The notes under the pieces: generated by a model
Told to the model about the DNA's origin: nothing
The model's database searches: none
The model's input: only the letters and a program-made list of their open reading frames with translations
Assembly: GCA_947483555.1 (NCBI GenBank)
Contig: CANKMW010000006.1
Coordinates: forward strand, 62,001-126,000
DNA: 64,000 nt
Direction of reading: 5' to 3'
Source of the DNA: Myxococcales bacterium
GTDB lineage: Bacteria; Myxococcota_A; Polyangia; Haliangiales; Haliangiaceae
Shown: positions 20,285 through 30,500 of the stretch, in pieces
How the letters are laid out: each line of letters starts with the position of its first letter
How positions within the stretch are numbered: position 1 is the first letter of the stretch
Made by a program: the position numbers and the translations under genes

Positions 20285-20370
20285 AGCTGATGCTGCGCGA
20301 GGCTGTGGCAGATCATGCCCGTGCTCGGAGTCGGGCTCGGGCTCGGCTCGGCTACCGGTACGAATATTGG

Positions 20371-20408
20371 TTGACTGGTCCGACCTGTGGGGGTATAGGT
20401 GTACCTAT
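20371..20408 (+). promoter_or_regulatory. Strong sigma70-like promoter with leaderless start and overlapping palindrome
   Basis: TTGACT (20371-20376), 17-base spacer, TATAGG (20394-20399). Transcription would begin around 20406-20407, that is at the ATG of the downstream lipoprotein. ATAGGT-GT-ACCTAT (20395-20408) is a perfect inverted repeat over the -10 box and the start codon, a plausible repressor site. Confidence 0.55.
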
Positions 20409-21237
20409 GTGGGTTCGCCTCCTCCTTCTTCCCTCCCTCGCACTTCCTCTCCTGGCCTGCTCCGAGTCGCCAGCAGCCGCCGGCCAGAGCGGGCCGTGTT
20501 CCACGGAAGCGCTCCGCGTCAGCTCCATCCACCTGCCGCGGTCGGGCGGCGAGGCGGCGGCGCTCGGATTCGATCTGGATGGCGACCGCGTGGTCGACAA
20601 CCAGCTCGGTGCGCTGAGCGCGGCACTGGCGGCGGTCTACGCCGGCTGGGATCCGGAGCTCTGGCTGACCGAGCGGCTCGGTGAACGAGACGTTCAGTGG
20701 CTGGCCCTTGTCGATCGCTGCGAGGGCGAGCGCGACTGGCGGGCGCGGCTGGCGCGCGGCATCGACGCCGACCGCGACGGTCGCCCCGAGATCGTCGACG
20801 ACGGCATGCCTGCCAGCGGCGACGGCAGCGTGGCGGCCGACGGCGTCGGCCTGGTCCCGGTCGGGTACTTCGCCGACGGCGGCGGGTTGCTCGCGCTGGC
20901 GGACGACGCTGCATGGGAAGCCGGCCTGGCCCTCACCGTCGCAGCGCGGGAGGGAACCGATGACGATGTGACGCTCACGATCGGGCTCGCGGTCGAGCTC
21001 GGTGACGACGCCCTGGCCCCGGCGGCGGCGTTCTTGACCGCCGAGCTCGAAGGCGGTTCGCGCTTTGCGGCCAGCATCGACCGCGATCACGACGGCGTGA
21101 TCACGGTGCCCGAGCTGCGCGCATCCCCGGCGGTGGCGACGTTGCTGGGCGCCGACGTCGACACCGATGGCGACGGAGATGCCGACCGGCTGTCGATCGG
21201 GTTCTCGGTGCAGGCGCGGTCGGTGGTCACGGAGTAG
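20407..21237 (+). CDS. Lipoprotein with EF-hand-like calcium loops
   Basis: 276 residues, unknown function. MWVRLLLLPSLALPLLAC is a lipoprotein signal. Four DxDxD-type loops are visible (DLDGDRVVD, DADRDGRPE, DRDHDGVIT, DTDGDGDAD), suggesting calcium binding outside the cytoplasm. The frame is open 39 codons upstream, but the signal peptide and the promoter position fix the start at 20407. Divergent from the PqqD-like gene with 122 bp between them. Its last 11 bases overlap the convergent ABC ATPase gene. Confidence 0.75.
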   Translation: MWVRLLLLPSLALPLLACSESPAAAGQSGPCSTEALRVSSIHLPRSGGEAAALGFDLDGDRVVDNQLGALSAALAAVYAGWDPELWLTERLGERDVQWLALVDRCEGERDWRARLARGIDADRDGRPEIVDDGMPASGDGSVAADGVGLVPVGYFADGGGLLALADDAAWEAGLALTVAAREGTDDDVTLTIGLAVELGDDALAPAAAFLTAELEGGSRFAASIDRDHDGVITVPELRASPAVATLLGADVDTDGDGDADRLSIGFSVQARSVVTE

Positions 21238-21835
21238 CGAGGAGTAGCTCGCGCGCGCGGAGGCGCGCCCGCACCGCCGGATCGTGGGTCGCGACCAGCA
21301 CTGCGGCGCCGCGGCCGGTGGCGGCATCGATCAGCTCGACGAGCGCGTCGAGGCCGTCGGCATCGAGGCCATTGTCGGGTTCGTCGAGGACGAGCGCCGG
21401 CGGGTCGCCGACCACGGCGGCCGCGAGGCAGACCCGGCGGCGCTGGCCGAGCGACATGCGGTCGATGCGGTGTGCGGCGAGCGTATCGACGCCGAGCCGG
21501 GCGCGGATCGCGTCACCGAGCGGCGGGGCGCCGCGCAGCCCGCCCGCCAGCGCGAGCAACTCGCCGCCGGTGAGATGGCCCGGAGGGTCGGCTGCCTCGG
21601 GCACGTAGCCGAGCTGGCGCCGCCGGCCCGACGAGACGCCGGCGATCGTCACCCAGCCTCGATCGGGCGCCAGCGCGCCCGCGACCACGGCCAGGATCGT
21701 GCTCTTGCCGGCCCCGTTGGGGCCGACCAGCGCCACCACCTCGCCGCCGCCGACGACGAACGAGACCCCGTCGACGACCCAGCGGCCGCCGCGCCGCTTG
21801 CCGAGCTTGCGCACCTCGATGATCGGCGCGCTCAC
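21227..21835 (-). CDS. ABC transporter ATP-binding protein
   Basis: 202 residues. Walker A GPNGAGKST, Q-loop GYVPEA, signature MSLGQRRR (weakly diverged from LSGGQ), Walker B ALVLDEPDNGLD and switch His in ATHDP. Resembles the ATPases of ABC-2/CcmA-type exporters. The GTG at 21835 overlaps the permease stop (GTGA), so the pair is coupled. It ends inside the convergent lipoprotein gene. Confidence 0.88.
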   Translation of the reverse strand: MSAPIIEVRKLGKRRGGRWVVDGVSFVVGGGEVVALVGPNGAGKSTILAVVAGALAPDRGWVTIAGVSSGRRRQLGYVPEAADPPGHLTGGELLALAGGLRGAPPLGDAIRARLGVDTLAAHRIDRMSLGQRRRVCLAAAVVGDPPALVLDEPDNGLDADGLDALVELIDAATGRGAAVLVATHDPAVRARLRARELLLATP

Positions 21836-22956
21836 GCCGGCCTCGCGCCACCTGCGGCGGCGCCGGCGCCGACCGCGACGAACGCCGCCACGCCGATCGC
21901 GTGGAAGATGCCGATGGTCACCAGCCCGACGACGCCAACCAGCAGCAGGCCGATCGCGACCCGGGTTCCATCGACGCCATCGGCGCGCCGGGCGCGGACG
22001 CCGACCTCGACCGCGGCCAGCCCGGCGCCCAGCCCGACCAGCGCATGGGTACCGGCCACCGCGACCAGCGTCGTTGCGCCGAGCGGCGTGACCGCGGCGG
22101 CGGCCAGCGTGGCGATCGCGCCGGCGCCGATCCCGAGGCCGGCGAGGACCAGCGCCAGCCCCAGGCGTCGGCTGGCCGGCGAGATGGCGGCGGCGTGGGC
22201 CAGCCAGTCGAGCTGCCGATCGCTCTCGGCAACCGCCGCGGTGCCGGCGACCAGCGCGGCGGCGAGCCCGATCGACGCCACCGCGCCGGCGATCACGATC
22301 GCGTCCCGGGCGTCGCGAGCCTCGTGGCCGATCACCAGCGCCGCGAACGCGCCGCCGAGCGCCGCCATGCCCGCACCGGCGGCGAGCGCCGACAGGCGAC
22401 GGCGCGCCAGGCTGCGCGCGTGTACGCCGGCCAGCGCCGCGATCGGCCCCCGCCAGCGCGGCGTCGCCGGCGCGCGGTCCAGTCGTCCTGCCAGCGCGAC
22501 CACCGCGAGGGACGCCGCCGTCATGGCGGTCCACGCGGCGGCGCCCGGCGCGACGCCGCCGCCCGCGAACCACAGCGCCGCCCACGGCAGGTGAACCGCC
22601 GCGGCCGCCAGCACGACCGTCGTGCGTTCGAACGCCGGACCGCCCGGCAGCGAGCGCAGGTACGGCGCTCCGTCGGCGTCGAACCCGACCCGCACCGCGG
22701 CGGACGAGAGCAGCAGCCACGCCGTGCCCAGCACCGCCACCGCCCGCCACGACGACGACGCCAGCGCCACCACGTCCGCCGGCGCCAGGCCGTTGCCACC
22801 CATCACCACCCCGGCGAGGATCGCGACCCCGGCCCAGGTCGGCGTGGCGCGCGCCAGCACCGGCCGGCCCACGGTGCCGATCCAGGCTGCAGCGGCCCGG
22901 CCCACGGTGCCGATCCAGGCTGCAGCGGCCCTTGACCCGGAGCTCGCGTCAGCCAT
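21832..22956 (-). CDS. Multi-pass ABC-2-like permease
   Basis: 374 residues, very Ala/Gly/Val-rich, with about 10-12 hydrophobic segments, so an integral inner-membrane partner of the ATPase encoded immediately downstream. No recognisable substrate motif. The N-terminus contains a duplicated 11-residue unit (WIGTVGRAAAA) caused by a perfect 33-bp DNA repeat. The two-gene unit is small; a separate signal or binding protein is not visible. Confidence 0.7.
   Translation of the reverse strand: MADASSGSRAAAAWIGTVGRAAAAWIGTVGRPVLARATPTWAGVAILAGVVMGGNGLAPADVVALASSSWRAVAVLGTAWLLLSSAAVRVGFDADGAPYLRSLPGGPAFERTTVVLAAAAVHLPWAALWFAGGGVAPGAAAWTAMTAASLAVVALAGRLDRAPATPRWRGPIAALAGVHARSLARRRLSALAAGAGMAALGGAFAALVIGHEARDARDAIVIAGAVASIGLAAALVAGTAAVAESDRQLDWLAHAAAISPASRRLGLALVLAGLGIGAGAIATLAAAAVTPLGATTLVAVAGTHALVGLGAGLAAVEVGVRARRADGVDGTRVAIGLLLVGVVGLVTIGIFHAIGVAAFVAVGAGAAAGGARPA
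22866..22931. repeat. Perfect 33-bp tandem duplication inside the permease gene
   Basis: Copies 22866-22898 and 22899-22931 (unit begins GGCCCACGGTGCCGATCCAG). In frame, it adds 11 residues to the cytoplasmic N-terminus. Confidence 0.9.
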
Positions 22957-22966
22957 TACTCAGGCT

Positions 22967-23034
22967 CACGAATCCACCCGCGCACGAATCCACCCGCGCA
23001 CGAATCCACCCGCCCAGGCTCACGAATCCACCCG
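22967..23034. repeat. Four direct repeats upstream of obg
   Basis: CACGAATCCACCCG occurs four times (starts 22967, 22983, 22999, 23021). The first three are spaced 16 bp; the last is 22 bp on. They fill the 5' region between the permease start and obg. Confidence 0.85.
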
Positions 23035-23038
23035 CTCA

Positions 23039-23070
23039 CCCTGAGCGAGGCCCTGGGCCGAGTCGAAGGG
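23039..23070. repeat. Dispersed CCTGAGC...GTCGAAGG repeat
   Basis: CCCTGAGCGAGGCC, CTG, GGCCGAGTCGAAGGG: a REP-like element whose inner GGCC arms pair. The same family occurs at 34031-34105. It ends 18 bases before the obg ATG. Confidence 0.7.
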
Positions 23071-23088
23071 TCCAGCTCGACGGTCGCC

Positions 23089-24114
23089 ATGCACTTCATC
23101 GACGAGGCAACCATATACGTCAAGGCCGGCGACGGCGGCAACGGCTCTGCGGCCATGCGGCGCGAGGCCAAGGTCGCGCATGGCGGCCCCTGCGGCGGCG
23201 ATGGCGGCGACGGCGGCAGCGTCGTGTTCGTGGCCGATCATCAGCTCTCGACGCTGCTCGATTTCCGCTACCAGCGCCACTACAAGGCGCCGTCCGGCGA
23301 GCCGGGTCGGAACCAGGACCAGTACGGCGCCGCGGGCGAGGATCTGGTGTTGCGGGTCCCGGTCGGGACCGTCATCCGGGATCAGGGGACCGGCGACCTG
23401 CTCGCCGACCTCGAGACCGACCGCGCGCGCGCCGTGGTCGCTCAGGGCGGCAAGGGCGGGCGCGGCAACATCCACTTCAAGACCGCGTGGAACCAGGCGC
23501 CCCGCACCGCCGAGCCGGGCACGCTCGGGGTCGAGCGCACCCTGGCGCTCGAGCTCAAGCTGCTCGCCGACGTCGGGCTGCTCGGCTACCCCAACGTCGG
23601 CAAGTCGACCTTCATCAGCAAGGTCTCGCGGGCGCGTCCCAAGGTCGCCGACTATCCATTCACGACCCTGGTCCCCAACCTCGGTGTCGTCCGCCTGTCG
23701 GACGAGAGGTCGTTCGTGGTCGCCGACATTCCCGGTCTGATCGAAGGTGCCGCCGACGGCGCCGGCCTCGGCCACCAGTTCCTCCGTCACGTCGAGCGCT
23801 GCCGGGCGCTGCTGCACATCGTGGAGGACACCTTCACCACCGGACCCGATCGGGCGCCCCTGGTCGACTTCGACGTGATCAACGCCGAGCTGAAGCGCTT
23901 CGCGCCCGGCCTGACGATGACGCCGCAGGTGGTGGTGCTCAACAAGCTCGACGCCGGCACCAGCCACGGCACGGTCGACGAGCTGCGGGCTCAGTTTGCG
24001 AAGCGGGGCATCGAGCTGTTCACCATGTCGGCCGCCACCGGGGAGGGCGTGGAGCGAGTCCTCGAGGCCCTCTGGAGGCTGATTTTCGTGAAGCCTGGTT
24101 CACAACCAGCGTGA
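23089..24114 (+). CDS. obg: Obg/CgtA GTPase
   Basis: 341 residues; ribosome-associated GTPase needed for 50S assembly and stress control. The glycine-rich Obg fold (GDGGNGSAAMRREAK, GGDGGDGGSVVF) occupies residues 1-158; the G domain has GYPNVGKST (166-174), the PFTTLVPNLG switch I, ADIPGLIEGA, NKLD, and a late SAATGEG. There is no long C-terminal OCT domain. In many bacteria obg follows rplU-rpmA; here it is 18 kb away on the other strand and directly preceded by repeats, with only a weak Shine-Dalgarno. Confidence 0.97.
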   Translation: MHFIDEATIYVKAGDGGNGSAAMRREAKVAHGGPCGGDGGDGGSVVFVADHQLSTLLDFRYQRHYKAPSGEPGRNQDQYGAAGEDLVLRVPVGTVIRDQGTGDLLADLETDRARAVVAQGGKGGRGNIHFKTAWNQAPRTAEPGTLGVERTLALELKLLADVGLLGYPNVGKSTFISKVSRARPKVADYPFTTLVPNLGVVRLSDERSFVVADIPGLIEGAADGAGLGHQFLRHVERCRALLHIVEDTFTTGPDRAPLVDFDVINAELKRFAPGLTMTPQVVVLNKLDAGTSHGTVDELRAQFAKRGIELFTMSAATGEGVERVLEALWRLIFVKPGSQPA

Positions 24115-24141
24115 CGGCCGACACCCGGGGGCTGGCGCGGT

Positions 24142-24170
24142 TTGATCCACCACGCCCGGGGTGTTACAAC
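24142..24170 (+). promoter_or_regulatory. Possible promoter of the Glt-like operon
   Basis: TTGATC (24142-24147), 17-base spacer, TACAAC (24165-24170), each 4 of 6 to consensus. It lies 95 bases before the first gene of the operon. Weak prediction. Confidence 0.3.
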
Positions 24171-24264
24171 TCCCCCATACGACTCGAATAATGGTCGGTC
24201 GCCACTGCACCGGCATCGGCCTCCGATCGCGAGTCCGGTGACACGCCGGCTGGGAGCTCAGGTC

Positions 24265-25125
24265 ATGCGCATACCCTCGTTCAACCAGCGCGCCCGTGCG
24301 CGCGTCGTCCTGCCTGCGGTCATCTGCGCGCTCGTCGCCTCGGCGATGGCGCAGCCCGGCGCGACCACGCCGCCGACCACGCCGAAGCCGGCGACCCCGC
24401 TGCCGACGACGCCGGGGCCCGCGCCGTCGGGCACGCCGGCGCCGACCCCGCTGCCGGGTACGGCCACACCCGGCGGCACGCCGGTGACGCCGGTGCCCGG
24501 AACGCCGTCGCCGGGCACGCCGGCACCCGGCACCCCCGCGCCGGGCGCCGATCCGACCCTGGCCACCAACGCCGACGGCCAGCCGGTCGATCCGGAACAG
24601 ATGCCCGTCAACCTGCGCCTGCGACGACTCGAGCAGCGCGTCCAGGCGCTCAAGGAGCGCGCATGGCGCGCCAAGGCGCGCACGACGCAGCTCAAGGAGG
24701 CGGTGCTCGGCGGCGGCGTCGGCGCGCAGGCGACGCTGGTCCACGTCAACAAGATGGGCAGCTCGTTCCGGCTCAACCGCCTGGTCTACGCGCTCGACGG
24801 CACGCAGATCTTCGCCCGCTCCGACGAGGGCAACCAGAACCTCTACAAGACCAAGTCGTTCGACGTGCTCACCGGCCCGATCTCGCCGGGCAGCCACACG
24901 GTCAGCGTGCTCGCCATCTACAAGGGCCACGGCTACGGCGTGTTCAAGTACCTCACCAAGTACACGTTCACCGTCCGCTCCAGCCACACCTTCACCGCCG
25001 CCGAGGGCAAGTCGACGCGCATCGAGGCGGTCGGCTTCGAGAAGGGCGGTCCGACGACGCCGCTCGACAAGCGTCCGGCGATCGACTTCAAGGTCACGGC
25101 CGGCACTGGTGCCAAGGACAACTGA
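24265..25125 (+). CDS. Secreted Thr/Pro-repeat, coiled-coil protein heading the Glt-like operon
   Basis: 286 residues. A signal peptide ending SAMA is followed by a ~70-residue linker of T/P/G repeats (TPGTPAPG-type), a short coiled coil (LRLRRLEQRVQALKERAWR) and a beta-rich C-terminal domain (residues ~155-286; LNRLVYALDGTQIF, GPISPGSHTVSVLAIYKGHG) similar in feel to PEGA/carrier-type folds. The frame is open further upstream, but the signal peptide sets the start at 24265. It lies 1 nt before the next gene. I recall comparable proteins beside GltC in myxobacteria, so a periplasmic role in the same envelope machine is inferred. Confidence 0.65.
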   Translation: MRIPSFNQRARARVVLPAVICALVASAMAQPGATTPPTTPKPATPLPTTPGPAPSGTPAPTPLPGTATPGGTPVTPVPGTPSPGTPAPGTPAPGADPTLATNADGQPVDPEQMPVNLRLRRLEQRVQALKERAWRAKARTTQLKEAVLGGGVGAQATLVHVNKMGSSFRLNRLVYALDGTQIFARSDEGNQNLYKTKSFDVLTGPISPGSHTVSVLAIYKGHGYGVFKYLTKYTFTVRSSHTFTAAEGKSTRIEAVGFEKGGPTTPLDKRPAIDFKVTAGTGAKDN

Positions 25126-25126
25126 C

Positions 25127-27589
25127 ATGCAACGCCTGCGAGTCCTGCTCGCGGCGGCGGTGTCGGCCGCCGCTGGTCCGGCGGCGGCTGACGCCCTCGA
25201 TGACGCCAGCAAGAAGCTGGTCGGCTACGAGGCCGAGGCCCGCGAGCTGGGGTCCGGCATCAAGAAGCCGTCGAAGCAACCGAAGAAGGCCGACGTCATG
25301 GCGCGTCGGCTCATCGATGCCCAGGTCGCGTTCGGGGTCGGCAACTTCGACAACGCCGCGCTCCTGCTCTACGACTACGTGGCACAAGATCAGCGCGGCC
25401 GCGACTTCGACACCGCGCTGTACTACCTGGCCGAGTCGCTGTTCCAGAAGACCGACCGCGTCGGCGCCCGCAGCTACTTCGCGCAGCTCGTGAAGGACGT
25501 CGGTCCGTCGAGCAAGTACTACCAGCAGTCGCTCGAGCGCCTGATCGAGCTGTCGCTCATCCTCGGTGAGTCGGACGGCGTCGACGAGTGGCTCGCCAAC
25601 CTCGATCGCATCCCCGGCGATCAGCGCCGGCCATCGGTGCCCTACGTGCGCGGCAAGTACGCGTTCAGCGTCGGCAACTACGACGAGGCCATCACCTGGC
25701 TGCAGCAGGTGCCGGCGAGCTCGGAGTACGGCTTCCAGGCCCAGTACTACCTGGGCACCGCGCACGTCGCCAAGAAGGACCTCGGCAAGGCGACCCAGGC
25801 CATGAACGGGCTGCTCGAGCGCGAGCCGAAGAACGACGACGACCGCCGCGTGCAGGAGCTGGCGCAGCTGGCGCTCGGTCGCCTGTACTACGAACGCGAT
25901 CAGCCGACCAAGGCGGTCGACACCTACCTGCTCATCGACCGCAAGAGCGACCTGTTTCCCGACGCCCTCTACGAGGTGGCGTGGGTCTACGTCAAGGCCA
26001 AGCAGTTCGACAAGGCGCTGCGCGCGCTCGAGCTGCTCGCGCTCGCCGATCCGACCTCGCAGAAGCTGCCCACGGTCCGCATCCTCGAGGGCAATCTCCG
26101 CGTCCGCAAGGCGCAGAGCATCCACGAGAAGACCGTGCTGGGCCTCGACACCGGCGCCTCCAGCGGCGCCGAGGAGTATCTCAAGGCCACCGACATCTTC
26201 GACGGCACCCACGACACGTACCAGCCGCCGCACGACGAGCTCAGCAAGATCGTCGCCGCCAACGAGGACCCCCAGGTGTTCCTGGCCCAGATCACCGGCC
26301 GCGCCTCGGTGACCTTCCAGACCAACGCCACGATGCCGGAGATCGCCGCGGCCTGGATCCGCAACGAGCCCGACGTCGGTCGGGTCATGACGATCGAGAT
26401 CGACCTCGGGACCATCCAGGAGGAGATCCAGGAGGCCGAGCGCACCATCGAGCGCCTCGATGCCGCGCTGTCGGCGCCCAACCGCGTCAACGTGTTCCCC
26501 AGCCTGGCCACCAAGCGCAGCCGATCGACCGAGATCCTCGAGGATCTGCTGCGCATCCGCGAGCGGCTGGCCGACGAGGAGCTCGGCCTGGCGCGACGTC
26601 GAGTCTCCGGCGCCCAGCTGGCGACCACCGACCGTGCCGTGGCCGCACGCCAGGCGCTGACCCAGAAGCTGGCCACGCTGCCCGACGCCGAGGTGGCGTA
26701 CGGCAAGCGGGTCGAGAAGGCCCGCGCCGAGTACGACGAGCTGGAGCGCTCGACCTCCGAGATCCAGGTCGCGATCGACACCACCCAGGCCACCGTGGTC
26801 GCCATCGACAAGTTCCTCAAGGACTCGGCGGCGCCCACGGATCCGGCCCAGCGGCCGGCGTGGGAGACCCAGAAGCTGGAGGCGCAGCGAGTCATCACCG
26901 AGCTCAACCTCGACCTCGACGGCATGCACGCCGAGCTGGAAGGCGTCCGCCGCGAGATCACGCTCGGTCGCGACCAGGCCGGCACCGGAGACGACGTCAC
27001 GCTGGCGTCGCGCCAGCTTCGCGGCGAGCTGCGGGGGGCGCTGGCCAGCGAGCATCGGGTGGTCGCCAGCCTGCTCACCGGCGTCAGCGGGGACGATCGT
27101 CGGCGCGCCGATCGCATCGCCGATCTGATCCGCCGCGCCGACGTCACGATCGTGGCGCTCGACGGCGTCAACACCACGATCGACGAGATCGTCGAGCTCG
27201 CGCTGGCCGAGGTCCGCGACACGGTGGTGCACGAGAAGGCCGAGCTGGCGTCGTACCGGCGCGAGTTCCTGCTCTACGAGGCCGAATCGCGCGCGCTGGG
27301 CGGCACGGTGCTCGGCAACGCGTTCCGCGACGTGAAGACGAAGTTCTACGAGGTGCTGGTGCGCAGCGACGTCGGCATCGTCGACGTCAACTGGTCGCAG
27401 AAGGAAGAGTCCGACGACGATCTGCAGCGGCTGAACCTCGACAAGTCGCGCGAGATCAAGCAGCTCAAGGACGAGTTCGCCGACCTGATCCGCGAGGTCC
27501 GCGACGAGAAGGAGGTCGAAGCCAAGAAGTTGGTCCCGACCCCGACCCCGGCGCCACTCGAGCCACCACCCGCGGGAGGGACACCATGA
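25127..27589 (+). CDS. Periplasmic TPR/coiled-coil protein (GltC-like candidate)
   Basis: 820 residues. A short signal peptide (LLAAAVSAAAGPAAA) is followed by six or more TPR units up to about residue 340 (for example YVRGKYAFSVGNYDEAITWL, FPDALYEVAWVYVKAKQFDKA) and then long coiled-coil stretches to the end, with a Thr/Pro tail. The position directly before GltD-E-F-G homologues and the architecture suggest GltC, a periplasmic part of the Myxococcus gliding complex, but similarity at motif level cannot prove this. Its stop overlaps the next ATG (ATGA). The start at 25127 is 1 nt after the previous stop, with the signal peptide as support. Confidence 0.6.
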   Translation: MQRLRVLLAAAVSAAAGPAAADALDDASKKLVGYEAEARELGSGIKKPSKQPKKADVMARRLIDAQVAFGVGNFDNAALLLYDYVAQDQRGRDFDTALYYLAESLFQKTDRVGARSYFAQLVKDVGPSSKYYQQSLERLIELSLILGESDGVDEWLANLDRIPGDQRRPSVPYVRGKYAFSVGNYDEAITWLQQVPASSEYGFQAQYYLGTAHVAKKDLGKATQAMNGLLEREPKNDDDRRVQELAQLALGRLYYERDQPTKAVDTYLLIDRKSDLFPDALYEVAWVYVKAKQFDKALRALELLALADPTSQKLPTVRILEGNLRVRKAQSIHEKTVLGLDTGASSGAEEYLKATDIFDGTHDTYQPPHDELSKIVAANEDPQVFLAQITGRASVTFQTNATMPEIAAAWIRNEPDVGRVMTIEIDLGTIQEEIQEAERTIERLDAALSAPNRVNVFPSLATKRSRSTEILEDLLRIRERLADEELGLARRRVSGAQLATTDRAVAARQALTQKLATLPDAEVAYGKRVEKARAEYDELERSTSEIQVAIDTTQATVVAIDKFLKDSAAPTDPAQRPAWETQKLEAQRVITELNLDLDGMHAELEGVRREITLGRDQAGTGDDVTLASRQLRGELRGALASEHRVVASLLTGVSGDDRRRADRIADLIRRADVTIVALDGVNTTIDEIVELALAEVRDTVVHEKAELASYRREFLLYEAESRALGGTVLGNAFRDVKTKFYEVLVRSDVGIVDVNWSQKEESDDDLQRLNLDKSREIKQLKDEFADLIREVRDEKEVEAKKLVPTPTPAPLEPPPAGGTP

Positions 27590-30500
27590 ACGGCCCCCGC
27601 CACTGGCGCCGGATGGTCGCGACCGCGCTGGCCGTGTTCATCGCCGCGCCCGGCATCGCGCTGGGCCAGCCCGGCAACGTGCCCGGCGCCGATCCACCCA
27701 ACGGCCCCGGGCTCGGGATCCAGAACCCGACCTCGCCGGTCCTGGGCGGCGGCGCCCCGCTGAGCGACGCCGAGCGCGAGGTGCTCAAGGACATCGAGGC
27801 CGAGTGGGGCCGCTACACCGGTGAGGCCGAGCGCCATCACCGGCGCATGCGCGACCTGATGCTGCGCTCCTTCGACGACAAGACCCACGAGCTCGAGGCG
27901 CGCTACGCCAAGCGCATCGCCGAGGCCGAGACCCGCAAGCGCAACAAGCACCAGGACACGATCGATCTGCTCGAGAAGTTCATCCTCGAGCATCCCAGCC
28001 ACCAGGCCTTCACGCCCGACGCCATCTACCGCCTCGCCGACCTGTACCTCGACGTCGCCGACGACGCGGTCGACAGCGCCGACATGACCGCCGAGGTCAT
28101 CGCCGACTACTCGAAATCGATCGGGCTCTGGGAGCGCATCCTCACCGAGTTCCCCGACTACCGGCAGATGCCGAGCGTCCTCTATCTGCTCGGTCACTAC
28201 GGCAAGTCGGTCGACGAGCGCCGCTCGCTGATGCTGTTCCTGGCCATGGCGTGCGCCAACAAGATCAAGTGGACCGATGCCGCGCCGCCGGTGCCGACCA
28301 AGGACGAGGCGCTGGCCCGCTCGGATGCCAAGGATCGCCTCGACCCCTACGCCGATTGCAAGGCGTGGGAGGGCGCCGACCCCGAGCTGGTCCGTCACGC
28401 CTGGGTCCGCGGCATCGCCGACTACCACTTCACCGTGCCCGGCGAGCTCGACGAGTCGATCTCGGGCTACCTCAAGGTCGTCGACGCCGCCAAGGATTCG
28501 TCGCTGTACGCCGAGGCGCTCTACAAGCTGGCGTGGGCGTTCTACAAGCGCGACTTCCTGCTCGAGTCGATCAAGCGGTTCGACGAATCGGTCCGGCTCT
28601 ACGACAACATCGTGGCCAAGGGCGCGCTGCCGACGCTGGAGCTGCGCGAGGAATCGCTGCAGTACATCGCGGTCGCGTTCACCGATCCGTGGGAGGGCGA
28701 GACCGACACCGATGTCGTCAAGTCCTTCGAGCGGGCCCGCGAGTTCTACAAGGGGCGCGAGAACGAGCCCCACGTCCGCGACGTGTGGGAGGCGATGGGG
28801 GCCGCGTTCCTGGAGCTGCAGGCCTACGACCAGGCCGTCGACAGCTACCGGATCGCCATCGGGCCACCGTGGGAGCTGCACCCGCGCAACCCGGTCGTGC
28901 ACCAGGAGATCGTCAACGCCTACGAGGCCAAGGGCGACAAGTTCGCCGCCGATCAGGCCGCCGGTGAGCTGGCGACCCGCTACGCCCCGGGCACCGCCTG
29001 GTACGTCGCCAACGAAAAAGATCGCGAGGCGATGGAGAACCAGCGCCGCATCGCCGAGCGCGCGCTCTACGCCGCGGCCCGCAACACGCACCTGGCGGCC
29101 ACCACGTTGCGCAAGGAGTGGGAGGCCGGCGGCAAGACCGAGGCGGTGGTGCGCGAGGAGTACCTCAAGCTCTACGTCGCGGCCGTCGACCTCTACAAGA
29201 CGTTCATCACCCAGTACCCGGAGAGCGACTACGTCTACGAGTTCACCTACTACATGGGTGAGGCGCTGTTCTTCAGCGATCGCTACCTCGAGGCGATCGA
29301 TCAGTACCGCTGGGTCCGCGATCACCGCGAGCTGTCGGAGGTGTTCTTCCTGCAGTCGGCCAAGGACATCCTGACCTCGTACGAGATGGAGGTCGCGCGC
29401 CAGGTCGCGGCCGGGCAACTCGCGGCGCTGGTGGTGCCCAGCTCGGCCGAGCTCAAGGCGATGCCGCAGCCGCTGACCTCGCAGCCGATCCCGGCGCTGT
29501 ACGTGACGATGCAGCGCGAGTGGGACGAGTACCAGAACGTCGTCAACGATCCGCAGACCGCGCCCATCCAGGGCCTCAACGCCGCGCTGGTCAGCCTGGC
29601 CTACCTCCACGTCGACGACGCGATCGCGCGCATGGAGAAGGTCATGAACAAGTTCTGCGGCGTGCCCGAGTCGGTCAAGGCCAAGGATGCGCTGCTCTCG
29701 GTCTACGAGGCCACCGGCCGGCTCGACAAGTTCACCGAGGTCAACGACAAGTTCATCTCCAGCAAGTGCGGCGACGCCAAGTCGATCGAGCTCGCCAAGT
29801 CGCAGAACCGCTCGGTCGAGTTCAAGCGCGCCGAGCAGCTGTCCGCCGACGGCAAGTTCATCGAGGCCGCCGAGTCGTTCTACCGCTACTACAAGATCGC
29901 GCCGCCCGGCGACGCCGATCTGCCGACCGCGCTCTACAACGCGGCCGCCAACTACAGCCTCGGCGACCGTCCCAAGACCGCGATCTCGCTCTACAAGGAG
30001 TTCACGCAGAGCAAGGACAAGCTGTTCCGCGAGAGCCCGTACTACCTCGAGGCGATGCGCCTCACAGCCGCCAGCCAGGGCAGCGTGTTCGACTACGACG
30101 CCGCCGTGGCCACCAACCTCGAGCTCTACGCGGTCGCCAAGGACGCCAAGAAGCGCGGCATCAAGCCGCCGCCGCCGGTCGGCAACGAGAAGCAGCGCAC
30201 CACCGACGAGATCGCGCTCGAGGCGCTGTTCAACGCCGCCGCGCTGTCCGAGCTCGATCGCGACTTCAAGAAGGCGGTCGATCTGTTCAACAAGTACGAT
30301 CGCGAGGAGACCGACCCTCGCAACAAGGACCGCGCGCTGTGGTCGATCGCGCGCATCTACCGCTCGGCGGGCGATATCGGCAGCATGATCCCGGCGTTCG
30401 AGCGCTGGCGAAAGGCGTACGGCAAGGACGGCCTCAACGCCGACGACTACGTCGCCTCGTACTACGACACCGCGGTGTTGTGGCGGCGCAAGGGCAAGAC

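Noticed and set aside
22967..23034. Direct repeats as a CRISPR array
   Set aside because: Units are 14-16 bp with almost no spacers and no cas genes nearby.
25588..27585. The long upstream open extension of the GltD-like gene
   Set aside because: It runs through the previous TPR gene out of frame. The signal peptide and the ATGA junction fix the start at 27586.
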